A stretch of 64,000 bases of DNA, from assembly GCF_902497875.1 (NCBI RefSeq), contig NZ_CABVHY010000014.1, positions 1 through 64,000 on the forward strand. The letters are read 5' to 3'. Shown one piece after another: positions 1-8,718 of this stretch. The notes beneath the pieces were generated by a model. That model was not told the origin of the DNA. It was given only the letters and a program-made list of their open reading frames with translations, and ran no database searches. The stretch comes from Pseudomonas fluorescens (GTDB taxonomy: Bacteria; Pseudomonadota; Gammaproteobacteria; Pseudomonadales; Pseudomonadaceae). Within the stretch, counting starts at the first letter, position 1. Each line of letters opens with the position of its first letter. A program made the position numbers and the translations under genes.

Positions 1-176
1 AGCAAGCTCCCTCGCCACAGGTTCTGCATTCGGCGCCTCGACACTTGACTGACTGGCATTCGCCCACTCCCATCACTCACATCGATGTTCACCATCGACC
101 CAATGAAGTTCTCATAAAAATCCTGTCGCGTAACATCAGCTCCATACCAACTTATGACACCCCGGAGCACACCACC

Positions 177-425
177 ATGAAACGCCAAATCTTCCTCAGC
201 ATCGCTTTCTCGGTACTTGCAGCCAACGCTTTTGCCGCTTCCTCGGTTCAGCCAGTCCTCGCTGAAGGAGGCTCGGATCGCTTGATCGAAAGCCGCGTCG
301 CTGAAGGTGGTTCGGATCGTCTGATCGAGAACCGCGTTGCTGAAGGTGGTTCGGATCGTCTGATCGAGAACCGCGTCGCTGAAGGTGGTTCGGATCGTCT
401 GACCCAGAATCAGAACCATGCATGA
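177..425 (+). CDS. Small secreted tandem-repeat protein
   Basis: The 82-residue product begins with a clear Sec signal peptide (MKRQ start, hydrophobic core, likely cleavage after AFA or AFAA near residue 20). The mature part is almost entirely four tandem 13-residue repeats of the form AEGGSDRLIENRV, encoded by 39-bp DNA repeats at 261-299, 300-338, 339-377 and 378-416. I chose the ATG at 177 because the signal peptide starts there; the frame is open upstream from 45. Similar small proteins in Pseudomonas are, from memory, often labelled 'phage infection protein', a label I would not trust. No enzyme motif is present. The repeat is hydrophilic and acidic/basic mixed, so a periplasmic or secreted structural or binding role is possible. 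Function unknown; confident that it is a gene. Confidence 0.75.
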   Translation: MKRQIFLSIAFSVLAANAFAASSVQPVLAEGGSDRLIESRVAEGGSDRLIENRVAEGGSDRLIENRVAEGGSDRLTQNQNHA

Positions 426-450
426 ATAGCCTTACTGCGGCACTCAACCC

Positions 451-482
451 AAAAGCCCGGCTTGATCAGCCGGGCTTTTTTA
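451..482 (+). terminator. Rho-independent terminator
   Basis: Perfect hairpin with arms AAAAGCCCGG and CCGGGCTTTT around a short TTGATCAG-type loop, followed by a T run. It lies 26 bases after the stop of the repeat protein. The A run on the left arm means it could also serve the minus-strand DUF1615 gene that ends at 503. Confidence 0.9.
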
Positions 483-502
483 TGGGTGATCAGTTCGCAC
501 GG

Positions 503-1597
503 TCAACGACCCGCTGCCCTTTTCATGCAGCGCTGATGGCGTTCGTCGACCCGTTTGGCGAACCAGGCGGTGGTGAGTTTTCGGGTGATTTTCGGGCTTT
601 TCAGCACGATACCCGGCAACACCGCACGGGGCAGTGGTTTACCTTCAGCCTGCTCGGCCAAGGCGAAGACTCGCCGGAAGAGCGTGCTGTCTTCGAATTC
701 CAGGCTGTCGCCCTGCTCCAGCTGGCGTCTGATCGTCGGGTTGCGCAGGCCAAGCTGCTTGCCCAGGGTGCGCACCGCCAGTTCCGTGGTCCCGGGCATG
801 ATTGAGCCGTGGAGAATCAGGTCGCCATCGAGGGCCAGGGGGATGCCCGAAGCGCTGCTGACGGCATTCTGGAAAGCGGCGTTGCGGCTGGCGTACCAAC
901 CGGCATTGAAATCGGCGAAGCGATACAGCGGCTTGGAGTAACTCACCGGATAACCGAGCAAATGCGCGATACCGAAGTACAGGCCACCGCGCCGGCTGAA
1001 TACTTCCCGGCGAATCGAACCTTCCATGGGATAGGGATAGTCCTGCGCCTGACTTTCGGCAAAGTCGATGCTGACTTGCATCGGGCCGCCGGTATGTACC
1101 GGATTGAAACTCCCGAAAAGGGTGCGGCCCATTGGCACCATGCCGATGAAGTCGTCGAAAATGCCGCTGATTTCCTTTTCGGTGCGGGCGGCATTCAGGC
1201 GTTCGCTGTAGCTTTTACCGTTCGACGAGCGAGCCATCAGGGCACCGTTCACCAAAAGACTGGGGACATGCACCGCTGCCGCGCGGCGGTCGATCTCCTC
1301 CCGGGCGATTTTCCCCAGCCCCGGCACTGCGGGATCAACCTGGAAAGTCGACTCCTGTTCGGTCACTGCCAGTACTGAACAGAGGTTTTCCGTGGTCGGC
1401 GCAAGGCCTTGCGCGGCGAAAGCTGCATAGATGTCGGTGGCCCAGCCCTCACGGTCAACGGTCTTGGGCGGCAATAGCCGAACAAGCTTCGCCTTCACCT
1501 CGGCCGGTCGTGCCGGCGCCTCCTGGGTGCGTTGGCTGCCGCAGCCGGCCAGCACCAGCAAGGTGGCGATACCCATGATTAATCGATTTGCGCGCAT
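503..1597 (-). CDS. DUF1615 family lipoprotein
   Basis: A 364-residue protein with a lipoprotein signal peptide: MRANRL, a hydrophobic stretch and a lipobox ending LAGCGS, with the lipidated Cys near residue 18. The remainder matches my recollection of the DUF1615 family of Gram-negative lipoproteins. The region around residues 75-95 (LCSVLAVTEQESTFQVDP) resembles the start of a lysozyme-like fold with a candidate catalytic Glu in the EQES motif, so a peptidoglycan-related role is possible but is inference. ATG at 1597 was preferred over the TTG at 1612 because it gives a compact signal peptide. It is a single gene facing the repeat protein, and both ends share the terminator at 451-482. Confidence 0.8.
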   Translation of the reverse strand: MRANRLIMGIATLLVLAGCGSQRTQEAPARPAEVKAKLVRLLPPKTVDREGWATDIYAAFAAQGLAPTTENLCSVLAVTEQESTFQVDPAVPGLGKIAREEIDRRAAAVHVPSLLVNGALMARSSNGKSYSERLNAARTEKEISGIFDDFIGMVPMGRTLFGSFNPVHTGGPMQVSIDFAESQAQDYPYPMEGSIRREVFSRRGGLYFGIAHLLGYPVSYSKPLYRFADFNAGWYASRNAAFQNAVSSASGIPLALDGDLILHGSIMPGTTELAVRTLGKQLGLRNPTIRRQLEQGDSLEFEDSTLFRRVFALAEQAEGKPLPRAVLPGIVLKSPKITRKLTTAWFAKRVDERHQRCMKRAAGR

Positions 1598-1790
1598 GTT
1601 TCCCCGAATCAAGCTGTTGGGCCAATGGAGCGACTATGAACAAAGCCACCGCGGATATCGACCCTTGAGCCGAACGGCTGTTCAATATCAGGTGTCTGCT
1701 CCGCACCCTTGGCAATGGAAAAGGAAATGCCGTTGTACTTCAATTGAGATTCTGAGGACTGCGCATGCTATTACAGGCCATGCGCAAAAC

Positions 1791-1925
1791 TTGTGGCGAG
1801 GGGGCTTGCCCCCGTTCGGCTGCGAAGCAGTCGTAAAATCAGTGGATGCGTTTTTCCTGAAAAATTGCGGTTGCAGATTTTAGGGCCGCTTCGCGACCCA
1901 ACGGGGGCAAGCCCCCTCGCCACAG
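1791..1925. repeat. REP doublet (GTGGCGAGGGGGCTTGCCCCC type)
   Basis: Two inverted copies of a palindromic unit, TGTGGCGAGGGGGCTTGCCC at the left and its complement at 1901-1925, separated by about 90 bases that contain a second inverted pair (AGTCGTAAAATC / GATTTTAGGGCC). This is the commonest REP class in the P. fluorescens group. It fills most of the gap 1598-2043. The same class recurs at 23940 and 28421, with a degenerate half at 37840. No REP-associated transposase is in the window. Confidence 0.9.
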
Positions 1926-2043
1926 GTCTGTGCTCGGCTCTCCGTCTCTTGACCATCCTTTCCCTCACACGCTGAGCTGCCAGACGGACAACATAGGCGC
2001 ACAATCCACCCCATGGAATTGATCTCTATCGGAGGACAACGAC

Positions 2044-3564
2044 ATGAACCGCTGCGACGTTCTGATCGTCGGGGCCGGGCCGACCGGTCTGGTTCTGGCA
2101 CTCTGGCTCAGCAAGCTGGGGATCAAGGTGCGAATCCTCGACAAGACCGCGACGCCCGGCACCACATCGCGCGCCCTGGCGGTCCAGGCGCGAACCCTCG
2201 AACTCTACCGCCAGCTCGACCTCACAGACGCCGTCCAGCAGGCTGGCCACAAAGTGCGGGCGGCGAATTTCTGGGTCAAGGGTAAACAGACTGCGCGCCT
2301 GCCCCTCGAGACCATCGGCAAGGGCCTCACGCCCTACTCGTTCCTCGAAATCTATCCTCAGGATCAACACGAACAGCTGCTGATCGAACGCCTGGAAAGG
2401 TTCGGCGTTTCGGTCGAGCGTGAAACCGAACTCAAGGGTTTCACCGAAGCCGACGGTTGCGTCATGGCTCATTTACTCTACGCTCAGGGTCAGGAAGAGA
2501 CCTGCGAGGCGCGTTACCTGGCTGGCTGTGACGGCGCCCGCTCGACCGTGCGCAAGACCCTCGACATGGACTTCCCCGGCGGCACCTATCAGCAGGTTTT
2601 CTACGTGGCCGACGTGGACGCGCAAGGTCCGGCAATCAATGGCGAGCTGCATGTGGATCTCGACGAAGCAGACTTCCTGGCCGTCTTCCCCTTGTCCGGC
2701 ACTGGACGTGCGCGGTTGATCGGCACGGTCCGCGACGAGCGCGCCGAACACGCCGAGACGCTCAAGTTCGAGGACGTCAGTCGCCGGGCGATCGAGCACC
2801 TGCAGGTCCAGGTGCTCAAGGTGAACTGGTTCTCGACCTATCGCGTGCATCACCGGGTGGCCGAGCAATTTCGCACTGGCCGAGCGTTCCTGCTCGGTGA
2901 TGCGGCGCATGTCCACAGCCCGGCTGGCGGCCAGGGCATGAACACCGGGATTGGCGACGCGATCAATCTGGCCTGGAAACTCGCCGCGGTGCTGACCGGC
3001 AAAGCCTCGGACAGCCTGCTCGACACCTATGAAACCGAGCGCATCGGCTTTGCCCGGCGGCTGGTGGCAACCACCGACCGGGTGTTCAGCTTCGTCACCG
3101 CCGACGGGCCGATTGCCGGCCTGGTGCGAACCCGCCTTGCGCCGCTGCTGATCCCCAAAGTCACTTCGCTGGAAGCGGTACGTGAGTATCTGTTCCGGAC
3201 GATTTCGCAAATCACCCTGAACTATCGAGAGATGCCCCTGAGCAGCGGCAGCGCTGGCGAGGTGCATGGCGGTGATCGGTTGCCCTGGGCACCTGATAGC
3301 GATAGCGACAACTTCCACTCACTGACGAGCCTGTCCTGGCAGGTCCATGTCTATGGGCTTGCCAGTGATCCACTGGTTGCCTGGTGCCTGGATCACGGTG
3401 TAGCGCTGCACATCTTTCAATGGAAAGCTGCTTATGAAACGGCCGGTCTTGCACGCAACGGCTACTATCTGCTGCGGCCCGACACCTATGTGGCACTCGC
3501 GGAACTGTCCAGCGATCCAAAGATTCTCGACCGTTACTTCAGCGAACGCGGGATTGAGCCATGA
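2044..3564 (+). CDS. FAD-dependent aromatic-type monooxygenase (class A)
   Basis: A 506-residue group A flavoprotein monooxygenase of the PheA/TfdB/MhpA-like superfamily, expected to hydroxylate an aromatic or polyketide-like substrate with NAD(P)H and O2 in the cytosol. Residues 6-15 carry the FAD ADP-binding loop (VGAGPTG). The DG motif CDGARSTVR is near residue 165 and the second FAD motif GDAAHVHSPAGGQGMNTG near residue 287. The C-terminal ~100 residues form the thioredoxin-like extension seen in phenol hydroxylases. Start supported by AGGACAACGAC just before ATG 2044. No adjacent ring-cleavage genes, so the substrate cannot be named. Confidence 0.85.
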   Translation: MNRCDVLIVGAGPTGLVLALWLSKLGIKVRILDKTATPGTTSRALAVQARTLELYRQLDLTDAVQQAGHKVRAANFWVKGKQTARLPLETIGKGLTPYSFLEIYPQDQHEQLLIERLERFGVSVERETELKGFTEADGCVMAHLLYAQGQEETCEARYLAGCDGARSTVRKTLDMDFPGGTYQQVFYVADVDAQGPAINGELHVDLDEADFLAVFPLSGTGRARLIGTVRDERAEHAETLKFEDVSRRAIEHLQVQVLKVNWFSTYRVHHRVAEQFRTGRAFLLGDAAHVHSPAGGQGMNTGIGDAINLAWKLAAVLTGKASDSLLDTYETERIGFARRLVATTDRVFSFVTADGPIAGLVRTRLAPLLIPKVTSLEAVREYLFRTISQITLNYREMPLSSGSAGEVHGGDRLPWAPDSDSDNFHSLTSLSWQVHVYGLASDPLVAWCLDHGVALHIFQWKAAYETAGLARNGYYLLRPDTYVALAELSSDPKILDRYFSERGIEP

Positions 3565-3616
3565 GCGCTTGAAGATCGCAGACCCGCTGGGAATCAACCC
3601 TTCAAGGAAGATGATA

Positions 3617-4075
3617 ATGATGGAGTGTGAAGTTCGTTTGGCGAGGGAAAGCGATGCAGCGTCCATTAGCGCCGTCATTCTGGCGGCGTTGCGCACAACC
3701 AATGCCAAGGATTACCCGCCGAGTGTCATCGAGCGAGTGGAACTGAGCTTCAGTCCTGCCGCCGTGTTGATTTTTTTGGCCCGGCGCAAGGTCTTCGTCG
3801 CCCTGACCGACGATCACCTCGTCGGCACCGCCAGCCTTGATGGCAGCATCGTGCGCTCGGTGTTCGTAGCCCCCACGGCGCAAGGGCAAGGGGTCGGCAA
3901 ACAGCTCTTGAATGAACTCGAACGAAGCGCACGGGAGATGGGCGTGACCTCACTGAGCGTACCGTCCACAGTCACCGCCGAGCGCTTCTACTCGACGCTC
4001 GGCTTCAGGGCGGTACGCGACAGTTACCATGGCGATGAACGTACCATCATCATGGAGCGGGATCTGGATAACTGA
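3617..4075 (+). CDS. GNAT family N-acetyltransferase
   Basis: A 152-residue single-domain GNAT acetyltransferase. The acetyl-CoA binding motif A is visible as SVFVAPTAQGQGVGKQLL (R/Q-x-x-G-x-G/A form), followed by the family's C-terminal AERFYSTLGF motif. I placed the start at ATG 3617 (an ATG at 3620 is equally possible) because AAGGAAG at 3604-3610 is then well spaced; the frame runs open further upstream inside the monooxygenase gene without a better start. It lies 52 bases after the monooxygenase and may be cotranscribed with it. The acetyl acceptor is not predictable. Confidence 0.85.
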   Translation: MMECEVRLARESDAASISAVILAALRTTNAKDYPPSVIERVELSFSPAAVLIFLARRKVFVALTDDHLVGTASLDGSIVRSVFVAPTAQGQGVGKQLLNELERSAREMGVTSLSVPSTVTAERFYSTLGFRAVRDSYHGDERTIIMERDLDN

Positions 4076-4087
4076 GATCGCCCCTCT

Positions 4088-4795
4088 CTACAGACTCTGT
4101 TTGGGGATTTCCAGACCGCGAATGACCGCCGGCCGCGCCACGAAGCGCTCCAGCGCCCGCAATACGTTGGGGTAGTTGTTGATCTCCACCAGATCACCTG
4201 CTTCATAAAACCCGATCAGATTGCGTACCCACGGAAAGGTCGCGATATCGGCGATGCTGTAGCGATCGCCCATGATCCAGTTGCGCCCGGTGAGCTGCAG
4301 TTCAAGCACATTCAGCAAGCGCTGGCTCTCTGCGACAAAACGGTCGCGCGGGCGTTTGTCTTCGTACTCCTTGCCGGCGAATTTATGGAAGAAGCCGACC
4401 TGGCCGAACATCGGGCCGATGCCCGACATCTGGAACATCAACCACTGGATCGTCTCATAGCGCGCGGCCGACTCTTGCGCCAGCAGTTGCCCGCTCTTGT
4501 CGGCGAGGTAGATCAGAATCGCCCCGGACTCGAACAATGCCAGCGGTTGATCGCCGGGGCCGTGGGGGTCGATGATCGCCGGAATCTTGTTGTTGGGGTT
4601 GAGCGAGAGAAACTCGGGAGACAGTTGGTCATTGCTGTCGAAACTCACACGGTGCGGCTCGTAGGGCAGACCGATCTCCTCGAGCATGATCGACACCTTG
4701 ACGCCATTGGGAGTCGGCAAGGAATACAGCTGGATCCACTCTGGATACTGCGCCGGCCATTTTTTTGTGATGGGAAAAGCAGAGAGATCGGTCAT
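4088..4795 (-). CDS. Glutathione S-transferase (Nu/YfcG-like)
   Basis: A 235-residue two-domain GST. The N-terminal thioredoxin-like domain (about residues 20-105) contains the TPNGVKVSIMLEE helix, the cis-proline strand NKIPAI and the glutathione gamma-glutamyl-binding ES pair in LFESGAILIYLADK. The helical C-terminal domain has DRYSIADIATFPW, the family's N-capping/hydrophobic-staple region. The pattern resembles E. coli YfcG/YghU (Nu class), which reduce organic hydroperoxides and disulfides, so a peroxide or disulfide role is more likely than classical conjugation. It converges on the GNAT gene with a 12-base gap. Confidence 0.85.
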   Translation of the reverse strand: MTDLSAFPITKKWPAQYPEWIQLYSLPTPNGVKVSIMLEEIGLPYEPHRVSFDSNDQLSPEFLSLNPNNKIPAIIDPHGPGDQPLALFESGAILIYLADKSGQLLAQESAARYETIQWLMFQMSGIGPMFGQVGFFHKFAGKEYEDKRPRDRFVAESQRLLNVLELQLTGRNWIMGDRYSIADIATFPWVRNLIGFYEAGDLVEINNYPNVLRALERFVARPAVIRGLEIPKQSL

Positions 4796-4931
4796 GGTGC
4801 ACTTCCAGTAACGGTAAGGATTGCTGAGAGCGGGTCGCAGACCTGCCCTCTCGGCGGTTGGATTCCAGGTCGACCTTTATTGCAATAGCCGACTGACACT
4901 GTCAACCATGGGGCTTTGCGTCTGCCCCTTC

Positions 4932-5138
4932 TTAAATCCGAAATATATTGTCGATAACCTTGCTATCAACCACGCCCCAGCCCGGATAAAGTGCTGTGAA
5001 CTGGCAGGGATCGAACCAAACGGCTTCAACGGACTCTGAAAAGTATCCTTTTGGTAATCGACCCCAAGCTGCACCCTTAACGACATGGAAAACCACACAG
5101 AGCCGGGAGCTTGTAGTGGACAGGTTTGTCAGCCTCAA
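4932..5138 (-). other. Low-GC open stretch, possible gene remnant
   Basis: The gap 4796-5165 is noticeably AT-richer than its surroundings. On the minus strand an open frame of up to 68 codons (only a TTG start) ends at 4932 and contains a protein-like C-terminus (AVWFDPCQFTALYPGWGVVD). It uses codons unlike neighbouring genes (TTA, CCA, AAA, GGA, TCA). I do not recognise a family. It could be a small acquired gene, the 3' remnant of one, or chance. No ribosome-binding site supports the start. Confidence 0.2.
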
Positions 5139-5165
5139 TCGAATGCGCTGAAGATCAACTATTCA

Positions 5166-5840
5166 ATGAAGAACCCGCTGAATTTCGTCAAACGCCTGAA
5201 ACACCGGCCCTATATAGCCTTGTCCGCGCTGCTGGTGACCGGTGCGTTGTTCCTGGCACTGGAGGCCCGCGAAAGCCTTGCCCAACCGGCAGACGGAGTT
5301 CAGACGCTGGTATTCCTGCGCCATGCGGAAAAACCTGCCGGTGGCCTCGGGCAGCTCAACTGCCAGGGACTCAACCGTGCCATCGATCTGGCCACCCTGC
5401 TGCCGGAAAAATTCGGCAAGGCCAATTATGTGTTTGCCGCCAACCCGACCCGCAACGTCGAGGAAGGCGAACAAGACAACTCCTACAGCTATATCAGACC
5501 GCTGATGACCATCAGTCCCAGCGCGATAAAGCTCGGGCTGCCGGTGAACATCAACTTCTCCGCCAACGACACCAGCGACCTGGCGAACGAGTTGCTGGAA
5601 GACAAGTACCACAACTCGACCATCTACACCGCCTGGTCCCACGGCTATCTGCCGGAACTGATCAACAAAGTGGCGGAAGAAGCCGTCGGCGAAAAACGCA
5701 CCATCACCGATGACTGGAAATCCAGCGATTTCGACTCGTTGTTCGTGCTGACGCTGACCTGGCACAACGGCAAGGCGACCTTGCTCAGTCACAGCTACAA
5801 GCAAGGCCTGGACGACGGGGCAGAGGATTGCCCGACATAG
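5166..5840 (+). CDS. Exported histidine phosphatase-like protein
   Basis: A 224-residue protein with an N-terminal signal anchor or signal peptide (residues 1-38; hydrophobic core LSALLVTGALFLALEA) followed by FLRHAEK, the RHxE/RHG phosphohistidine motif of the histidine-phosphatase superfamily, at about residues 50-56. A second conserved His is likely in WSHGYLPEL near residue 162. The rest is diverged from phosphoglycerate-mutase-type enzymes, so activity and substrate are open. ATG 5166 gives the expected signal sequence; an in-frame ATG at 5085 would add an unlikely leader. Probably periplasmic or inner-membrane anchored. Single gene, followed by repeats. Confidence 0.75.
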   Translation: MKNPLNFVKRLKHRPYIALSALLVTGALFLALEARESLAQPADGVQTLVFLRHAEKPAGGLGQLNCQGLNRAIDLATLLPEKFGKANYVFAANPTRNVEEGEQDNSYSYIRPLMTISPSAIKLGLPVNINFSANDTSDLANELLEDKYHNSTIYTAWSHGYLPELINKVAEEAVGEKRTITDDWKSSDFDSLFVLTLTWHNGKATLLSHSYKQGLDDGAEDCPT

Positions 5841-5988
5841 TCGGTCGGCTGCAAGCCACGCGCAGTGGGGTATACGGCTCTGAGTTATGAATCTCCCACA
5901 TCGGTGTACATCCGCGAGAGACAGTCCGGCTGTCAGGCCGCCTTCGCAGGCAAGCCCACATTTTATTTAGGTACATCCGTGAGAGACA

Positions 5989-6321
5989 GGCCGGCCGGTC
6001 GGCCGCCTCGCTGTTGCTTTGGCTTTTGATCTGGCTTTTGATCTACCCGCCCCTTCGGAAGGCCGAGTGGAGGCGTTCATCAGGGGGGTGGCGCGAAGCG
6101 CCGTCAGCGCAGCTGACTCCGCCGCATTGCGGCGCCCCCTGATGGACGCCGGAGCGAGGGAACACCGAGCCTTGGCGAGGTGCCGTACGCTCGGGGCGAG
6201 ACCTTTGGTTACTTTGGGGCGATTGCCAAAGTGACACGCCGTAAGGGCGGAACCATAAGTGGCCGTTACCGCAGAAATGGATATGTACACCTTCAAGGGA
6301 TAGGCCGGCCGCCAGGCCGCC
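5989..6321 (+). repeat. Structured dispersed element, copy A
   Basis: First of three copies of a dispersed element (core 6040-6290). A branched fold is visible at 6072-6150: an outer stem (GGCGTTCATCAGGGGG with CCCCCTGATGGACGCC) enclosing three perfect hairpins, GGCGC-GAA-GCGCC, GTCAGC-GCA-GCTGAC and CGCCGC-ATT-GCGGCG. Downstream are the hairpins ACTTTGG-GGCGATTG-CCAAAGT (6211-6232) and CGCC-GTAAG-GGCG (6237-6249). Two 12-bp direct repeats (GGCTTTTGATCT) at 6021-6044 mark its left side. A frame of 71 codons crosses it, but I do not regard it as coding because variation between copies follows the stems. Its left flank (5901-5988) holds a partial duplication of the TACATCCG-GAGAGACAG boundary sequence. 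Confidence 0.8.
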
Positions 6322-6421
6322 ATCGCGAGCAAGCTCGCTCCCACAGTGGACCGAGTCCAGCTACCAGTTTGGCGATCAACACGCGATCTAATGTAGGAGC
6401 GAGCTTGCTCCGGGCGGCGTT
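6321..6421. repeat. REP doublet (TGTGGGAGCGAGCTTGCTC type)
   Basis: Inverted pair: ATCGCGAGCAAGCTCGCTCC at the left and TGTAGGAGCGAGCTTGCTCC followed by GGGCGGCGTTC at the right. It sits between repeat copy A and the end of mnmH, so together they fill the 5841-6459 gap. Confidence 0.85.
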
Positions 6422-6459
6422 CCAACGATGGGGCCGAAGAGCCCCAACACCTGACCCAT

Positions 6460-7563
6460 TCAATCACCGAATCTGACCCGCTCCCGCAGATACTCGAGCA
6501 CGGCAGCCTGCTCACCGACGAACTCGATGCGATCGCCTTTGCTCTCACGCTGAAAGGCATACATCGGGTCGTAGTACTCACTCAGCAAACCTTCGATCCA
6601 GGCACGGTGCTGATCCACCGCCCCGCTGCTCGCCTGCTGCGCCAATGCCGCCTCCATGAGCGCCAGCATCCGCTGGTGACGCTCGCCGCCCAGGCGCTTG
6701 TGAATGTTGTTCAAGCTCGCCAGCAAGCGCTCGGAAAACAGTGCAAAACCCTGCTCGCCATGCACCGCAATGAACTCCGCACACAGGTCGATCACGTAAT
6801 CGCGCAGGATCCGCTCGACTCGCCCTTGCAGGCTGTCTTCGAGCCAGACCATGGGGAAGCGCTGCATGCCCTGATACAGCGGCAGTGGCAAGGCGCAGCT
6901 ACCGACCATGCGACTCTCATCCTCCAACACGAATTGTTCGATGCCCCTGGCGCGCTTCTTCAGCACATCCACGGCCAGGCGGTTCTCAAAATCGATGTTG
7001 GAGGGTTGGCCGGTCGCGCGTTTGCCGAAACTGGAGCCGCGATGATTGGCGTGGCCTTCCAGGTCCAGGCCGTTGCTCAACTGCGTGAGCAGCTCGGTCT
7101 TGCCGGTGCCGGTCATGCCGCCGAGCAAAATGAAATTGCACTGCGCGATAGCTTGATCCACCGTCTCCAGCAGGAAGGTGCGCATCGCCTTGTAGCCACC
7201 ACCGACGCGCGGATAGTCGATACCAGCCTCGTCCTTGAGCCATTGCTGGACGATCTGCGAACGCAAGCCACCGCGAAAGCAATACAAATAACCGTCGGGA
7301 TTGGCCCGGGCAAAATCGGCCCAGGTCTGGATGCGTTCGGCTTTGATGGCGCCGTTCACCAGCTGATGACCGAGGACGATGGCCGCCTGCTGGCCATGCT
7401 CTTTGTAGCAGGTACCCACCCGCTGCCGCTCGTCGTCGGTCATCAATGGCAGGTTGATCACCCCGGGAAAGGAGCCCTTGGTGAACTCGACCGGCGCACG
7501 GGCATCCATCATCGGCCGGTCGTTGAGGAAGATGTCGCGGTAGTCGGTGGTGTCGATGGGCAT
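6460..7563 (-). CDS. mnmH: tRNA 2-selenouridine synthase MnmH (SelU/YbbB)
   Basis: A 367-residue enzyme that replaces sulfur by selenium (through a geranylated intermediate) at the wobble 2-thiouridine of tRNAs for Lys, Glu and Gln, using selenophosphate. The N-terminal rhodanese domain (about 1-130) has the catalytic Cys95 in [10 protein letters not shown]. The C-terminal P-loop domain has [12 protein letters not shown] near residues 147-158. Length matches the family. The ATG at 7563 shares one base with the selD stop (TGATG), so translation is probably coupled, which fits because SelD makes the selenophosphate that MnmH consumes. Confidence 0.95.
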   Translation of the reverse strand: MPIDTTDYRDIFLNDRPMMDARAPVEFTKGSFPGVINLPLMTDDERQRVGTCYKEHGQQAAIVLGHQLVNGAIKAERIQTWADFARANPDGYLYCFRGGLRSQIVQQWLKDEAGIDYPRVGGGYKAMRTFLLETVDQAIAQCNFILLGGMTGTGKTELLTQLSNGLDLEGHANHRGSSFGKRATGQPSNIDFENRLAVDVLKKRARGIEQFVLEDESRMVGSCALPLPLYQGMQRFPMVWLEDSLQGRVERILRDYVIDLCAEFIAVHGEQGFALFSERLLASLNNIHKRLGGERHQRMLALMEAALAQQASSGAVDQHRAWIEGLLSEYYDPMYAFQRESKGDRIEFVGEQAAVLEYLRERVRFGD

Positions 7564-8597
7564 CAAAACACCTCTACCGCGTTAGTCTGTCGGGCCACCA
7601 GTTCACCGATCGGCTCAAGGCTCAGACCCAGCTCGGCGGCAACCTCGAGGAACTGCGGGTTGCCCTCGGGAGTCACCGCCACCAGCAAACCACCACTGGT
7701 TTGCGGATCGCAGAGTACCTGCTTGTGCAGCTCCTGGACCGGACCGAGCCGGTTGGCATAGCTGTCGAAGTTGCGCAGGGTTCCGCCCGGCACGCAGCCT
7801 AGATCGAGGTAGTACTCGACACCCGGCAGTCGCGGCACGCGATCATATTCGATGCGCGCGGTCACGCCACTGCCATCGGCCATTTCCACCAGGTGCCCGA
7901 GCAGACCAAAACCGGTGACATCGGTCATGGCCGTCACGCCCGCCAGCTTGCCAAATCGACTGCCCGGCTTGTTCAGGGTGCACATCCAGTCGCGAGCCAG
8001 ACCCACATCGGCGTCGCGCAGCTTGCCCTTCTTCTCCGCCGTGGTGAGGATGCCAATACCCAGGGGTTTGGTCAGGTACAGCAGGCAACCGGCGGTGGCG
8101 GTGTCGTTGCGCTTCATATGGCGCTTTTCCACCAGCCCGGTGACGGCCAGGCCGAAGATCGGCTCCGGTGCGTCAATCGAGTGCCCGCCGGCCAACGGGA
8201 TCCCCGCCTCGTCGCAGATCGAACGCCCGCCACGAATCACTTCCCGGGCAATCTCCGGCGCCAGCACGTTGACCGGCCAACCCAGGATCGCAATCGCCAT
8301 CAAGGGATCGCCGCCCATGGCGTAGATGTCACTGATGGCGTTGGTCGCGGCAATACGCCCGAAATCGAACGGGTCGTCGACGATCGGCATGAAAAAGTCA
8401 GTGGTCGATACCACGCCACGCTCTTCGTCGATGGCATACACCGCCGCGTCATCGCGGGAGGCATTGCCGACCCAGAGTTTCGGATCGAGGTTCTGCGCAC
8501 CACTGCCGGCCAGAATCACCCCCAGCACCTGGGGCGAAATCTTGCAGCCACAGCCTGCGCCGTGGCTGTACTGGGTCAGGCGGATCGGCTCGCTCAT
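7563..8597 (-). CDS. selD: Selenide, water dikinase SelD
   Basis: A 344-residue ATP-dependent selenophosphate synthase. The N-terminal catalytic motif HGAGCGCK gives Cys16 and Lys19, equivalent to Cys17 and Lys20 of E. coli SelD; a normal Cys (not selenocysteine) is encoded. The AIRS-type ATP-binding fold follows, with the Asp-rich motif [14 protein letters not shown] and [15 protein letters not shown] started at the ATG of MSEPIR (8597) by comparison with the E. coli N-terminus; an in-frame ATG lies three codons earlier at 8606. First gene of the selD-mnmH operon. No SECIS-bearing gene is seen in this window. Confidence 0.97.
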   Translation of the reverse strand: MSEPIRLTQYSHGAGCGCKISPQVLGVILAGSGAQNLDPKLWVGNASRDDAAVYAIDEERGVVSTTDFFMPIVDDPFDFGRIAATNAISDIYAMGGDPLMAIAILGWPVNVLAPEIAREVIRGGRSICDEAGIPLAGGHSIDAPEPIFGLAVTGLVEKRHMKRNDTATAGCLLYLTKPLGIGILTTAEKKGKLRDADVGLARDWMCTLNKPGSRFGKLAGVTAMTDVTGFGLLGHLVEMADGSGVTARIEYDRVPRLPGVEYYLDLGCVPGGTLRNFDSYANRLGPVQELHKQVLCDPQTSGGLLVAVTPEGNPQFLEVAAELGLSLEPIGELVARQTNAVEVF

Positions 8598-8718
8598 GGG
8601 GTGCACCTCGTCATATCAAGGTGAGTGATTCTACAGCAACGTCGCCCCGCAGGAGTTTCCACAGAGTGCAATCTTCGGGTGGTTCGCCAGCTGGCCAGAA
8701 TCAGAATCATAATCAGAA

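Noticed and set aside
4990-5030. GGTTCGATCC on the minus strand resembling a tRNA T-loop.
   Set aside because: The flanking bases cannot form the five-pair T stem, and no acceptor, D or anticodon arms are found nearby.
6019-6234. Small protein (AFDLPAPSEGRVEAFIRGVA-like) conserved in all three dispersed elements.
   Set aside because: The peptide is recoverable in each copy, but substitutions preserve base pairing and fall in hairpin loops. The frames diverge after the second hairpin region, and starts and stops are not conserved, so structure explains the conservation better than coding.
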